From: Corynebacterium rouxii
GTDB taxonomy: Bacteria; Actinomycetota; Actinomycetes; Mycobacteriales; Mycobacteriaceae
Assembly: GCF_902702935.1 (NCBI RefSeq)
Contig: NZ_LR738855.1
Span: forward strand, 1,550,001-1,614,000
Direction of reading: 5' to 3'
DNA length: 64,000 nt
The position numbers and the translations under genes were made by a program. Of the stretch, positions 30,698 through 40,256 are shown in pieces. Below the pieces are notes generated by a model. The model made no database searches, was not told the DNA's origin, and was given only the letters and a program-made list of their open reading frames with translations. Numbering within the stretch: position 1 is the stretch's first letter; every line of letters begins with the position of its first letter.

Positions 30698-30723
30698 TAA
30701 GTACGTCATAAGTGTCGTACTTA
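30698..30723 (+). promoter_or_regulatory. Inverted repeat at the glgP promoter
   Basis: TAAGTACG and CGTACTTA (8-bp perfect arms) are separated by 10 bases. It lies 31 bases upstream of the glgP ATG, and the right arm runs into TTATAG, a candidate -10. The spacing and symmetry suit a repressor operator. No regulator is known from this sequence. Confidence 0.45.
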
Positions 30724-30754
30724 TAGAGCATAAGAAATACTTTTAGGAGTAGGC

Positions 30755-33184
30755 ATGAGCAAACATCACTCCCTCGAAACAGGACACGTGTCCGCCTCTG
30801 ATTCCCACCCTGCCTGCGCTGATATGAACATCGCCGGCTACGTCCGTGCAGCCTCAGGCACTGCCCCCGCAGATGCAACCGACCGCAAGTTCTGGTTCGG
30901 ACTCTCCGCTGCAGTCATGCAGCAACTAGCCGACAACTGGGATGCCACAACCAAGGCCTACAGTGCAACGCGCCAGCAACACTATTTTTCTGCAGAGTTC
31001 CTCATGGGACGTGCACTACTCAATAACCTCACCAACCTCGGCTTAGACGAGTCCGTAGCCGAAGAGGTTCGCAACAATGGCCACGAACTCGCCGACGTAC
31101 TCGAAGCAGAAAACGACGCAGCACTGGGCAATGGTGGTCTTGGACGCCTAGCAGCATGTTTCCTTGATTCATGCGCTACGCAAGACTTCCCAGTTACCGG
31201 CTACGGCATCTTGTACCGCTACGGCCTGTTCAAGCAGACCTTCGATAACGGTTTCCAAACCGAGCACCCCGACGCATGGCGTGAAGATGGTTACCCATTT
31301 ACCATTCGTCGTGACGATCAACAGCGCACCGTCACCTTCGACGACATAGTTGTCCGTGCTACCCCATACGACATGCCTATTACCGGCTACGGTACCGATA
31401 ACGTAGGCACACTACGTCTGTGGAAAGCTGAGCCCATGGAGGAGTTCGACTACGACGCCTTCAACTCCCAACGCTTCACCGACGCTATCGTCGAACGCGA
31501 ACGGGTCATGGATATTTGCCGTGTCCTCTACCCTAACGACACCACTTACGCCGGCAAGGTGCTGCGTGTACGCCAGCAGTACTTCTTCGTATCTGCTTCC
31601 TTGCAGCAGATGATAGATAACTACATCGAGCACCACGGTACGGATCTGCGAGACTTCCACAAGTACAACAGCATCCAGCTCAACGACACCCACCCAGTGC
31701 TCGCCATTCCTGAGCTCATGCGCCTGCTGCTTGATGAACACGACATGAGCTGGGACGATGCTTGGGCAGTCGTTCAAGGAACGTTTGCTTACACCAACCA
31801 CACGGTTCTCGCTGAGGCACTTGAACAGTGGAACGTCTCTATCTTCCAGCAGCTGTTCTACCGCGTGTGGGAAATCACTCAGGAAATCGACCGCCGCTTC
31901 CGCGAGGAAATGCAAGCCCGCGGCGTTGACCAAGGTCAGATAGACTACATGGCACCTGTCCAAGACGGCAACGTTCACATGGCATGGATCGCCTGCTACG
32001 CAGCATTTTCTATCAACGGTGTGGCTGCGCTTCACACTGAGATCATTAAAGCCGAAACGCTTCGCGATTGGCATGAGTTCTGGCCTGAGAAATTCAACAA
32101 CAAGACAAATGGCGTAACGCCTCGCCGTTGGCTCAAGATGTGCAACCCACGTCTATCGGCATTGCTCACTCGCCTGCTGGGATCCGACGCTTGGGTAACC
32201 GATTTGTCCGAGCTGCATAAGCTCCGTGAATTCGTCAACGACGATGCCGTGATGAAGGAACTGCTCGAGATTAAGACCGCCAACAAGGTCGATTTCGCTC
32301 GGTGGATTGAAGACCGTCAAGGAATCTTCGTCGATTCTGATTCTATCTACGACACCCAGATCAAGCGCCTCCACGAGTACAAGCGCCAGCTCCTCAATGC
32401 CTTGTACATCATGGATCTCTACTTCCGTATCAAGGAAGACGGGGAAACCGGTATCGCGCCACGCACCTTCATCTTCGGTGCAAAGGCTGCACCTGGCTAC
32501 ATCCGCGCAAAGGCTATTATCAAGCTGATCAACGCCATTGCCGAGCTGGTAAACAATGATCCTGAGGTTTCCAAGACTCTCAAGGTTGTGTTCGTAGAAA
32601 ACTACAATGTTTCACCTGCAGAGCACATCATCCCAGCCTCTGATGTTTCTGAGCAGATCTCTACCGCTGGTAAGGAAGCATCCGGTACATCAAACATGAA
32701 GTTCATGATGAACGGTGCGCTGACTCTCGGTACTCTCGACGGTGCCAACGTGGAAATCCTCGATGCTGTTGGCGACGACAACGCCTACATCTTCGGAGCT
32801 AAAAACGAGGAGCTTCCTGAACTCAAGGCTCATTACAACCCTTACGAGAAATACGAAACTGTGCCAGGGCTTAAGCGTGTCCTCGACGCATTGATCAACG
32901 GCACTGTCAACGACGACAATTCCGGTTGGTTCCACGACTTGCGTGGCTCACTTCTCGACGGCAACGGCTGGGAAACTCCCGACGTTTACTACGTCCTCGG
33001 CGACTATGCCTCCTACCGCGAGACTCGCGATCGTATGGCCAATGATTACATGTCTGATCGTTTGGCATGGGCTCGTAAGTGTTGGATTAACATTTGCGAA
33101 TCCGGTCGTTTTTCCTCCGATCGCACCATCTCCGACTACGCGCGCGAGGTATGGAAGATCGATGCAACGCCGATTAACCACTAG
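30755..33184 (+). CDS. glgP: Glycogen phosphorylase
   Basis: Cleaves terminal alpha-1,4-glucosyl units of glycogen with phosphate to glucose-1-phosphate, using pyridoxal phosphate. It has 809 residues, the normal length. Visible are NGGLGRLAACFLDS (about 129), the arginine/histidine glucan channel region, and the PLP-lysine motif EASGTSNMKFMMNGALTLGT (about 640-659). TTTTAGGAGTAGGC precedes the ATG. Glycogen debranching enzyme glgX is 16 kb away on the same strand. It ends before a strong terminator facing pyk. Confidence 0.97.
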   Translation: MSKHHSLETGHVSASDSHPACADMNIAGYVRAASGTAPADATDRKFWFGLSAAVMQQLADNWDATTKAYSATRQQHYFSAEFLMGRALLNNLTNLGLDESVAEEVRNNGHELADVLEAENDAALGNGGLGRLAACFLDSCATQDFPVTGYGILYRYGLFKQTFDNGFQTEHPDAWREDGYPFTIRRDDQQRTVTFDDIVVRATPYDMPITGYGTDNVGTLRLWKAEPMEEFDYDAFNSQRFTDAIVERERVMDICRVLYPNDTTYAGKVLRVRQQYFFVSASLQQMIDNYIEHHGTDLRDFHKYNSIQLNDTHPVLAIPELMRLLLDEHDMSWDDAWAVVQGTFAYTNHTVLAEALEQWNVSIFQQLFYRVWEITQEIDRRFREEMQARGVDQGQIDYMAPVQDGNVHMAWIACYAAFSINGVAALHTEIIKAETLRDWHEFWPEKFNNKTNGVTPRRWLKMCNPRLSALLTRLLGSDAWVTDLSELHKLREFVNDDAVMKELLEIKTANKVDFARWIEDRQGIFVDSDSIYDTQIKRLHEYKRQLLNALYIMDLYFRIKEDGETGIAPRTFIFGAKAAPGYIRAKAIIKLINAIAELVNNDPEVSKTLKVVFVENYNVSPAEHIIPASDVSEQISTAGKEASGTSNMKFMMNGALTLGTLDGANVEILDAVGDDNAYIFGAKNEELPELKAHYNPYEKYETVPGLKRVLDALINGTVNDDNSGWFHDLRGSLLDGNGWETPDVYYVLGDYASYRETRDRMANDYMSDRLAWARKCWINICESGRFSSDRTISDYAREVWKIDATPINH

Positions 33185-33193
33185 TGCATAACA

Positions 33194-33238
33194 AGTCCAC
33201 TGTGGACAGGGTCTTCCCTGACCACAGTGGACTTTCTC
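33194..33238 (+). terminator. Terminator of glgP
   Basis: AGTCCACTGTGG pairs perfectly with CCACAGTGGACT (12 bp), with an inner CAGGG/CCCTG stem, followed by TTTCTC. It starts ten bases after the glgP stop. Confidence 0.9.
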
Positions 33239-33240
33239 AT

Positions 33241-33284
33241 GATAAAAGACCGTAGGCGCTAGGTAGCACCTACGGTCTTTTATC
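33241..33284. terminator. Bidirectional terminator between glgP and pyk
   Basis: GATAAAAGACCGTAGG pairs perfectly with CCTACGGTCTTTTATC (16 bp) around a 12-base loop. The A/T ends of the arms give a U-rich tail on either strand. It lies ten bases after the pyk stop and so chiefly ends pyk. Confidence 0.92.
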
Positions 33285-33293
33285 ATCCAAGCT

Positions 33294-34715
33294 TTATAGA
33301 CCGTTGAGGTCCTCACCTAGGTGGTGCACATGGATCATGTTGGTATTGCCTTGGACTCCTGGAGGGGTTCCGGCTACGAGCACGATCATATCGTCTTCGC
33401 TGTAGGTATCGAGAGCAAGTAACTGCTCATCGATCGTACGCATCATCTCGTCCGTGTCCTTAACCTCGTCGGTAAGGAAGGTTTCTACACCCCAAGTCAA
33501 AGCCAACTGAGAGCGGACTTCCTGATGAGGGGTAAAGACCAACAGTGGCAACTGCGAGTGCAAACGAGCAACGCGCTTTGCGGTATCGCCTGAAGAGGTG
33601 AATGCTACAAGTGCTTTTGCATTCAAACGCTCTGCAATGTCGCGTGCAGAGTAGGAAATCACGCCACGCTTAGTACGTGGAATGTGAGCCAAGTTTGGTA
33701 CGCGGCCATCAATCTCAGCGTAGGAAACGATACGTGACATCGTACGGACAACGTTGGCTGGATCGATACCGACTGAAGTCTCACCGGAGAGCATAACGGC
33801 ATCTGCGCCGTCGAGAACAGCGTTGGCAACGTCAGAAGCTTCAGCACGAGTTGGACGTAAGTTCTCGATCATGGAATCGAGCATTTGGGTTGCCACAATC
33901 ACAGGCTTAGCGTTTTCACGAGCAATCTGGATAGCACGCTTCTGGAACAGTGGCACTTGCTCCAGTGGGCACTCAACACCCAAGTCACCGCGAGCAATCA
34001 TGATGCCGTCGAAAGCCAAGACGATGGACTCCAAAGCATCCATCGCTTCTGGTTTTTCAAGCTTCGCGATCACTGGGCAACGGCGACCTTCTTCATCCAT
34101 GATGGCATGGACAAGTTCCACATCTGCTGGGGAGCGCACGAAGGACAACGCGATAATATCAACGCCGAGCTTGAGAGCGAAGCGCAAATCAGCAATGTCT
34201 TTTTCAGACAAAGCTGGAACGGAAATATCCATTCCTGGAAGGGAAACACCCTTGTTGTTAGAAACTGGGCCGCCTTCTACGACCTCACAAACAACATCAT
34301 TTCCGTCTACTTCAACACAGCGCAACGCAACCTTGCCATCGTCAACCAAGAGACGATCGCCAGGCTTCGCATCTTTAGCGAGGTTCTTGTAGGTGGTAGA
34401 CACACGGTCGTGTGTACCTTCGATGTCATCAACTGTGATGCGAACAATTTCGCCGTTCTCCCACACAGTTGCGCCATCGATAAAGCGACCGAGACGAATC
34501 TTTGGCCCCTGCAAATCGGCAAGAATACCAACAGCCCGTCCGGTTTCATCCGTTGCTTCGCGCACCCACTGGTAATTCTTCTCATGATCTGCGTGGTCGC
34601 CGTGTGACATATTCATACGTGCGACATTCATGCCAGCTTTGACCAGTCCAAGAATTCCCTCACGGGAAGCGACTGCCGGCCCTAATGTACAAACAATCTT
34701 AGTTCGACGTTCCAT
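33294..34715 (-). CDS. pyk: Pyruvate kinase
   Basis: Converts phosphoenolpyruvate and ADP to pyruvate and ATP, the last step of glycolysis. It has 473 residues. Conserved parts are MNMSHGDH (about 34-41), the catalytic Lys segment VIAKLEKPEAMD (about 219), MIARGDLGVECPLEQVP (about 242-258) and ATQMLDSMIENLRPTRAE. The start is MERRTKIVCTLGP. No strong Shine-Dalgarno is seen. The upstream region contains a LacI-type palindrome and a direct repeat, suggesting sugar-dependent control. Confidence 0.97.
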   Translation of the reverse strand: MERRTKIVCTLGPAVASREGILGLVKAGMNVARMNMSHGDHADHEKNYQWVREATDETGRAVGILADLQGPKIRLGRFIDGATVWENGEIVRITVDDIEGTHDRVSTTYKNLAKDAKPGDRLLVDDGKVALRCVEVDGNDVVCEVVEGGPVSNNKGVSLPGMDISVPALSEKDIADLRFALKLGVDIIALSFVRSPADVELVHAIMDEEGRRCPVIAKLEKPEAMDALESIVLAFDGIMIARGDLGVECPLEQVPLFQKRAIQIARENAKPVIVATQMLDSMIENLRPTRAEASDVANAVLDGADAVMLSGETSVGIDPANVVRTMSRIVSYAEIDGRVPNLAHIPRTKRGVISYSARDIAERLNAKALVAFTSSGDTAKRVARLHSQLPLLVFTPHQEVRSQLALTWGVETFLTDEVKDTDEMMRTIDEQLLALDTYSEDDMIVLVAGTPPGVQGNTNMIHVHHLGEDLNGL

Positions 34716-34796
34716 GCTCTAAACACTAACCCTGTTAGCGGATCACCGCTAGGAATCGGACCGTGTGAAAGGCAATTAAATAGCCAGTTAGGCGCC

Positions 34797-34819
34797 ATCA
34801 CACATCGAAATCACACATC
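34797..34819. repeat. Direct repeat upstream of pyk
   Basis: ATCACACATC occurs twice, separated by GAA, giving a 13-base period. It is 80-105 bases upstream of the pyk start. Repeated half-sites of this kind suggest binding of a regulator in tandem. The TCACA core is also half of a CRP/GlxR-type site. Confidence 0.45.
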
Positions 34820-34821
34820 CT

Positions 34822-34843
34822 AAATGCCCACAAGCGGGCATTT
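34822..34843 (-). terminator. Hairpin after lgt
   Basis: AAATGCCC and GGGCATTT (8 bp, perfect) are separated by 6 bases. On the minus strand the second arm ends in TTT. It is about 80 bases after the lgt stop, so it probably ends the trpC-lgt transcript and insulates pyk. Confidence 0.65.
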
Positions 34844-34879
34844 TCGGACATATTCGGACAAAATTCAACGTGCCAAAAA

Positions 34880-34897
34880 ATTGAAAGCGATTTCAAT
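34880..34897. promoter_or_regulatory. LacI-family-type palindromic operator
   Basis: ATTGAAA-GCGA-TTTCAAT is a palindrome with 7-base arms. Its core TGAAAGCGATTTCA fits every position of the cre/LacI-GalR consensus TGWAANCGNTNWCA, with the central CG. It lies between lgt and pyk, about 165 bases before pyk. No LacI-type gene is in the window. Confidence 0.55.
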
Positions 34898-34924
34898 CAC
34901 ACTTGACGAATCAGCGATGAAGCT

Positions 34925-35776
34925 TTAGCTCAAAATGGATTCATGCCCACGTCGCAACGCGAACAAAACCCATACCGCTATAGCGCATACGACCACCGAA
35001 ACAATCACATTGATTCGAAGCCCAAACACCATCGTGGCATCGTCGGCACGCATGTTCTCAACGACAAATCGACCTGCGGTATAGCCCGCCACGTACAATG
35101 CAAATACCCTGCCATGTCCCAACGTGAACTTCTTATCGGCCCACAACAGCACTGCGAAAACTACAAGGTTCCATATCATCTCGTATAAAAACGTCGGATG
35201 AACAGTAGCGATAACCTCGCCCGTAGAATGCCCCGTTAGTGGCGCAAATTTCCCCGATGCGTCTACACGGTAATAGATCTCCAGCGCCCAAGGCACCGAG
35301 GTTTCGCGGCCATAAAGTTCTTGGTTAAACCAGTTACCCAATCGCCCAATGGCTTGCGCCAAAATAATTCCAGGTGCAACAGCATCTGCGAATGGGGCAA
35401 AAGCAACACCTTTTTTCTTGAGATAAAGGTAAACCGCGATAGTGCCTAGTGCTACCGCTCCCCAAATCCCCAACCCACCATTAGTAATTTTAAAAACATC
35501 AACTGGATTGCAATCAGCACAAAAATATTTCTGATTATCCGTCAACACGTGATACAGACGACCACCAATGATTCCAGCAATCACAGCGACAATACCCGCA
35601 TCGATGACTAGATCAGGGTTACCGCCTCGTTGCTGGTAGCGAACTGAACCGATCTTCATCGCAACGAAAATACCAACGATAATGCACAGCGCATACGCAC
35701 GAATCGGTACCGGGCCAAGGTGCCATACACCTTGAGGAGGCGATGGAATAGCCGCAAGATATTGGATGTTTCCCAC
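34925..35776 (-). CDS. lgt: Prolipoprotein diacylglyceryl transferase
   Basis: Integral membrane enzyme that attaches diacylglycerol to the lipobox cysteine of lipoproteins. It has 283 residues with about seven hydrophobic segments. The signature [16 protein letters not shown] (about 146-161) contains the family Asn and Glu positions. The N-terminal [21 protein letters not shown] is typical of the actinobacterial type. It starts with GTG behind GTGGAG. Neighbours trpC and pyk repeat the mycobacterial order. Confidence 0.96.
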   Translation of the reverse strand: MGNIQYLAAIPSPPQGVWHLGPVPIRAYALCIIVGIFVAMKIGSVRYQQRGGNPDLVIDAGIVAVIAGIIGGRLYHVLTDNQKYFCADCNPVDVFKITNGGLGIWGAVALGTIAVYLYLKKKGVAFAPFADAVAPGIILAQAIGRLGNWFNQELYGRETSVPWALEIYYRVDASGKFAPLTGHSTGEVIATVHPTFLYEMIWNLVVFAVLLWADKKFTLGHGRVFALYVAGYTAGRFVVENMRADDATMVFGLRINVIVSVVVCAIAVWVLFALRRGHESILS

Positions 35777-35847
35777 TAATTTTTCTCCACAGTATTTTTA
35801 GTCTCAGGACAAAGTCACACTGTGGTCCATCTTAACCGTTAGCTTCG

Positions 35848-36660
35848 CTATCGAGAGGGACACGAGGGATGTTGGCCTGCAGCGACCAATGCACGTGTCG
35901 CCGCTCGTGGTGATTGCGCCGTCACAATGCTTTGACCAATCACTACCGCGTCTGCCCCAGCCGAGGCATAATCTAAAAGCTCTTTGGCATTTCGTACCCC
36001 TGAAAGCGCCACTCGAACTACGTCGCTAGGAAGTCCTGGAGCAATGTCGCAAAAAGCCGCCCGATTAAGTGTCATCGTAGAAAAATCTCTCGCATTAACT
36101 CCGATGATTCGGGCACCAGCGTCTAAAGCACGAGAAGCCTCTGCAGTATCGCGAACCTCGACAAGCGCAGCCATTCCTAAAGACTCCACCCGGTCAATTA
36201 ATGCAACGAGCCGTGACTGTGCAAGCGCAGCTACCCGAAGCGGCACCATATCAGCACCATAACAGCGAGCTTCATGAATCTGATAGGGATCAACAATAAA
36301 ATCACGACACATGACAGGAACGGACACATGACGACGAATCTTCGCCATCTCTGTCAAAGAACCATGAAACCGACGACGCTCTGTTTGACAAGCAATCAAT
36401 GCCGCACCACCGGACTCGAGCTCAAGAGCCAGATCTACTGGCGAAGGAATTTCCGCAAGCAAACCTTGACCAGGCGCTGCCCTTTTAATCTCCGCGATGA
36501 TTCCACAGCCACTTGCTAACAATGCTCCGCAAGCATCCCTAGGGGGCTCACACAGACGGGACTGCGCTTTGATGTCCTGGAATGATACCTGCGCTTCACG
36601 CGCGGCAACGTCTTCCACCACACCAGCGATGATCTCATCGAAGACTGTAACCATAGCCAT
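35848..36660 (-). CDS. trpC: Indole-3-glycerol phosphate synthase
   Basis: Closes the indole ring in tryptophan synthesis from 1-(2-carboxyphenylamino)-deoxyribulose phosphate. It is a TIM barrel of about 270 residues. Motifs include IIAEIKRAAPGQGLL (family IxExKxxSPS, here with Ala-Ala-Pro replacing Ser-Pro), VPVMCRDFIVDPYQIHEA, ALVEVRDTAEASRAL and IGVNARDF. The start is uncertain among TTG 36675, ATG 36660 and ATG 36654. trpA, trpB and trpE are not adjacent; the Trp-region membrane protein is. Confidence 0.92.
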   Translation of the reverse strand: MAMVTVFDEIIAGVVEDVAAREAQVSFQDIKAQSRLCEPPRDACGALLASGCGIIAEIKRAAPGQGLLAEIPSPVDLALELESGGAALIACQTERRRFHGSLTEMAKIRRHVSVPVMCRDFIVDPYQIHEARCYGADMVPLRVAALAQSRLVALIDRVESLGMAALVEVRDTAEASRALDAGARIIGVNARDFSTMTLNRAAFCDIAPGLPSDVVRVALSGVRNAKELLDYASAGADAVVIGQSIVTAQSPRAATRALVAAGQHPSCPSR

Positions 36661-36772
36661 CCCACAGGGTCTCAAGCGACGTTTGCCACTTCTTAGGCTA
36701 CTTGTTTGCCTACCAAGTTAAAAAATCATTCGGCTACACGGTCACAATGGACTAATACCGTATCCAAACCTA

Positions 36773-37402
36773 CTAGCGGTCAGTCGGATCAATATCTGCG
36801 TCGATAGCGTCCCAAAGCACGCGCCCCGAATCCGGAGCTTCTTCCAACTCCGACTCAATTTTTTCGTTGCGCGCCTGCTGGCGTTCAAACCTCGATTTTT
36901 GCGCAGAATCCTCGCCAGGATCCATGGTGGCAATAATCGCTGCAATGAGAGCAAATCCCGCACCAAACATCGCCAAAATTACTGAAGGTGCCTGCACAGA
37001 AATGTGCGTGATTTCTGCCCATCCGGTTAAAGCAGCACCGTCTTTCGCATGACCAGTAGCCGCATGCGAAGTCAAGATATTTAGCGCACGTGTTGCATCT
37101 GGTTCATTAAAAAGCAGTTGAACAGGTGCCCACAATCCACCGGCTGCGGCCACAGCTGAGACTAAGGCCACGACACGTCGTCCAGAGCGACGCAATACAA
37201 GAATGGCCACACAAGCAGCTATAAGTACTAAAGCAACCGCCGTCGTTTCCGTGCTCCATGTTGCACCGAGCATGTCAACCTGTTTTGCACCCGATTTGTC
37301 ATCGAATGCTTCAACATGTAGCCACGGCATCCGCGAGGAGCCCCACAAAACGATTCCTCCGAGTCCGATAGCCAAAGCCGAGACTATCTTCCTACCAGCC
37401 AT
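36773..37402 (-). CDS. Trp-region membrane protein (TIGR02234 type)
   Basis: Membrane protein of 209 residues found beside trp or his genes in many actinobacteria (Rv1610 position in M. tuberculosis). Four hydrophobic segments are visible (about 5-22, 50-70, 78-95, 140-160), with the extracytoplasmic motif SSRMPWLHVEAFDDKSG after the first. The C-terminal 40 residues are charged and cytoplasmic. Its function is unknown. It lies between hisI and trpC with separate gaps of 47 and about 110 bases. Confidence 0.85.
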   Translation of the reverse strand: MAGRKIVSALAIGLGGIVLWGSSRMPWLHVEAFDDKSGAKQVDMLGATWSTETTAVALVLIAACVAILVLRRSGRRVVALVSAVAAAGGLWAPVQLLFNEPDATRALNILTSHAATGHAKDGAALTGWAEITHISVQAPSVILAMFGAGFALIAAIIATMDPGEDSAQKSRFERQQARNEKIESELEEAPDSGRVLWDAIDADIDPTDR

Positions 37403-37449
37403 GTGCGTTGCCGCCCTTCCAGCTCACGTTTTTGATCCGTACCAAAAAA

Positions 37450-37800
37450 TTAAATGATAACGTCAGCGTCAAAGCAGGTGCGGTCACCTGTGTGACATGC
37501 TCCGCCTTGCTGAATCACCGTCATCAACACGGTATCGCCATCACAATCCAATTGCAGACCTATTACCTGCTGAGTGTGGCCTGAAGTAAGACCTTTGATC
37601 CAATATTCGTTTCGAGAACGCGAAAAATACGTACCCTTTCGCGTGGCAATGGTGTACGCCAACGCATGCGCATCCATCCAAGCCAGCATGAGCACTTCCC
37701 CATCTGTGGACTGGACAACTGCGGGAACTAACCCAGCGCTGTTGAATTTTACTCGCTGCGCAATACTGGGATCGAGCTCATAGGATTCTGGATCGTCCAT
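37450..37800 (-). CDS. hisI: Phosphoribosyl-AMP cyclohydrolase
   Basis: Third step of histidine synthesis, opening the adenine ring of PR-AMP. It has 116 residues, a stand-alone enzyme without the HisE domain. The zinc and magnesium ligands are in [19 protein letters not shown] and CHTGDRTCF at the end. [15 protein letters not shown] (about 35-49) is the other family signature. It starts 22 bases after hisF, so it is in the same unit. Confidence 0.95.
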   Translation of the reverse strand: MDDPESYELDPSIAQRVKFNSAGLVPAVVQSTDGEVLMLAWMDAHALAYTIATRKGTYFSRSRNEYWIKGLTSGHTQQVIGLQLDCDGDTVLMTVIQQGGACHTGDRTCFDADVII

Positions 37801-37821
37801 GTGTTATTCCTTCCTCAAGCA

Positions 37822-38598
37822 CTAGCTTCGGACTTCGTAGCCAGCAGCCGCTACCTGCTTTTTCACTTCAGAAATTGTGACTTCACCAAAATGGAAAATT
37901 GAAGCCGCAAGAACAGCGTCAGCGCCACAAGCAATCGCTGGAGGAAAGTCTTCAGGTTTACCTGCTCCACCCGATGCGATCACGGGAATAGACACAGCAT
38001 GACGGACTTTTTCGATCAGTTCTAGGTCAAAGCCACGCTTTGTTCCGTCACCATCCATGGAGTTCAACAAAATTTCGCCGACTCCCAGCTCTTGGCCTTT
38101 CTGTGCCCACTCGACCGCATCAATTCCAGCAGACCGCGTTCCCCCGTGTGTGGTTACTTCAAAGCCCGATGGCTGTGGTTTGCCCCCTTCTGGTACTCGA
38201 CGAGCATCTACACTTAAAACAACGCATTGAGCGCCGAACCGCTGAGAAAGCTCTTGTAGTAACTCAGGACGAGCGATCGCAGAAGTATTCACACTGACTT
38301 TGTCAGCACCTGCACGCAGTAGTTGATTTACATCCTCAGCACTGCGAACACCACCGCCAACAGTTAACGGAATAAACACTTGGTCTGCTGTTCGTCGCAC
38401 GACTTCCAGCATGGTGCCCCTGCCATCTTGAGATGCTGAAACATCGAGAAACGTTAGTTCATCGGCACCCTCGGCATCATAACGAGCAGCCAACTCTACT
38501 GGATCGCCGGCATCTTTAAGTCCCTCAAAGTTAACTCCTTTGACCACGCGACCGTTTTTCACGTCCAAACATGGAATCACTCGAACTGCGACTGGCAT
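37822..38598 (-). CDS. hisF: Imidazole glycerol phosphate synthase, cyclase subunit
   Basis: TIM-barrel partner of HisH that uses ammonia from glutamine to form imidazole glycerol phosphate and AICAR. It has 258 residues. The catalytic aspartates are in [17 protein letters not shown] (Asp about 12) and [18 protein letters not shown] (about 178-195). The barrel ends with [21 protein letters not shown] precedes the ATG. It is 50 bases downstream of impA. Confidence 0.97.
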   Translation of the reverse strand: MPVAVRVIPCLDVKNGRVVKGVNFEGLKDAGDPVELAARYDAEGADELTFLDVSASQDGRGTMLEVVRRTADQVFIPLTVGGGVRSAEDVNQLLRAGADKVSVNTSAIARPELLQELSQRFGAQCVVLSVDARRVPEGGKPQPSGFEVTTHGGTRSAGIDAVEWAQKGQELGVGEILLNSMDGDGTKRGFDLELIEKVRHAVSIPVIASGGAGKPEDFPPAIACGADAVLAASIFHFGEVTISEVKKQVAAAGYEVRS

Positions 38599-38648
38599 GG
38601 TGTTAGCTCCTTGTGTGAAATAACTGCTGGAAAAGTAACGCGAGATAG

Positions 38649-39434
38649 TTATCTCATTGTGTCAATGGTAGCCATCAACACTTCATGAGATCGGGGCGAA
38701 CCCACAATTACCCCCTGTGAGGTAGGAGTCCACTGGTTGCCATCAAGGTCGGTAACTACTCCCCCAGCAGCGCGAACAAGCATGATCCCTGCAGCGTTAT
38801 CCCACAGATTAGGGCTTAGGCTCAAAGCAGCATCAAAAATACCTGAGGCCACATAAGCTAGATCAATTCCTACTGATCCTGTGATACGCGGCCGCAGATA
38901 CGTTTGCGCCAAGGCACCGAGTAGACCTTGGCGAACAACCGTAGGAAACGAGGATTCTCGTGGCGATGCGATTGATGTGAATCCAACATGGGAAACATGT
39001 CGTTGATCCCGAGCACTCATCTGGGGTTGAACCTGCCCATTCAGTAACAATGGTGAATCAGCGTACGCACCGAAGCGCTGTCCGACCATGGGAACTGAGG
39101 TCAGCCCAATAACGGGTTCCCCATCCACAATGAGACTTATTAATATCGATGACATTGGATTCCCAGCCACATAGTTAGCAGTTCCATCGATAGGATCAAC
39201 CACCCACATGGGTGTTCCTAGTTTTCCACCGTATTCCTCACCAAAAACAGGAATTCCAGTCATCATGACCAGTTGGGTGCGCAGATATTGCTCGATTTTC
39301 AGATCCATTTCGGTAGCAAAATCACCGCCGTTTTTAAACGTGGTAGGCGCTGAACCTATGCCCTGAATGAATAGACGCTCGGCATCATCGAGTATTGCCT
39401 CTGCAATATGATAAAGGTCCCGAACATCGGTCAT
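38649..39434 (-). CDS. impA: Inositol monophosphatase-family phosphatase
   Basis: Magnesium-dependent phosphatase of the IMPase family, 261 residues. Metal ligands are seen in [24 protein letters not shown] and [17 protein letters not shown]. glutamicum has an impA gene at this place in the his cluster, while histidinol-phosphate phosphatase (HisN) is another member of the family. So the substrate could be inositol phosphate or histidinol phosphate. The start overlaps the hisA stop as ATGA, giving tight coupling. Confidence 0.88.
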   Translation of the reverse strand: MTDVRDLYHIAEAILDDAERLFIQGIGSAPTTFKNGGDFATEMDLKIEQYLRTQLVMMTGIPVFGEEYGGKLGTPMWVVDPIDGTANYVAGNPMSSILISLIVDGEPVIGLTSVPMVGQRFGAYADSPLLLNGQVQPQMSARDQRHVSHVGFTSIASPRESSFPTVVRQGLLGALAQTYLRPRITGSVGIDLAYVASGIFDAALSLSPNLWDNAAGIMLVRAAGGVVTDLDGNQWTPTSQGVIVGSPRSHEVLMATIDTMR

Positions 39435-40159
39435 AGCGCGGCGAGCGCCTCCTTAAGGGTGAAACGACCTTCATACAGCGCTTTGCCAATAATGGCAGAA
39501 TCGATCCCTTCATCTTCATATCGCGCAAGCTCCAACACATCCTCCAAGGTAGAAATTCCACCAGAGGCTACAATCTTGGCATCGGTTGCCGCGGAAACGT
39601 CGCGAAGCAAATCGATATTGGGCCCGCTTAGCGTCCCGTCTTTAGATACATCGGTGACTACGAATCGTGTACATCCTTGGCTATCAAGGCGCTCGAGTAC
39701 CTCCCACAGGTCTCCGCCGTCAGAAACCCAACCGTTACCGCGCGTACGCCATTGACCATCGATATTGCGAACTGCAATGTCGACAGCAATCGCATCACCA
39801 TATTCACCAAGAACTTTTTCGGTCCACTCGGGTTTCTCCAAAGCAGCAGTTCCGATGTTGACACGACGCGCACCTGTAGCAAGCGCTCGCTTGAGCGATG
39901 CATCATCACGAATGCCACCGGTCAGCTCAACATTAATGTCTAGGTTTTTAACAACTTCCGCCATCAATTCATGGTTCGATCCACGGTTGAAAGCTGCATC
40001 TAAGTCCACGAAATGTAACCACGACGCCCCCTGTTCCTGCCATTTCAGCGCAGCCTCAATGGGGGAACCGTACGACTTTTCGGTTCCGGCTTCACCTTGA
40101 TCCAAACGAACTGCCTGACCATCGACAACATCGACGGCGGGGAGAAGTGTGAAAGTCAT
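39431..40159 (-). CDS. hisA: ProFAR isomerase HisA
   Basis: Isomerises ProFAR to PRFAR in histidine synthesis. In actinobacteria the enzyme may also serve tryptophan synthesis (PriA); the absence of trpF here allows but does not show this. It has 242 residues from ATG 40159 ([19 protein letters not shown]); a frame 13 codons longer lacks homology. Other motifs: [15 protein letters not shown] and [15 protein letters not shown] with the second catalytic Asp. It overlaps impA by four bases. Confidence 0.95.
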   Translation of the reverse strand: MTFTLLPAVDVVDGQAVRLDQGEAGTEKSYGSPIEAALKWQEQGASWLHFVDLDAAFNRGSNHELMAEVVKNLDINVELTGGIRDDASLKRALATGARRVNIGTAALEKPEWTEKVLGEYGDAIAVDIAVRNIDGQWRTRGNGWVSDGGDLWEVLERLDSQGCTRFVVTDVSKDGTLSGPNIDLLRDVSAATDAKIVASGGISTLEDVLELARYEDEGIDSAIIGKALYEGRFTLKEALAAL

Positions 40160-40256
40160 AAAGCAATAGTGTAGACGCTTCTGCACAACAAGGCTCACCT
40201 CAGCGGGGTTGCACCCCCACCCCGCTAAAGCCTCACGTTACTCCCCACTGCGCGAT

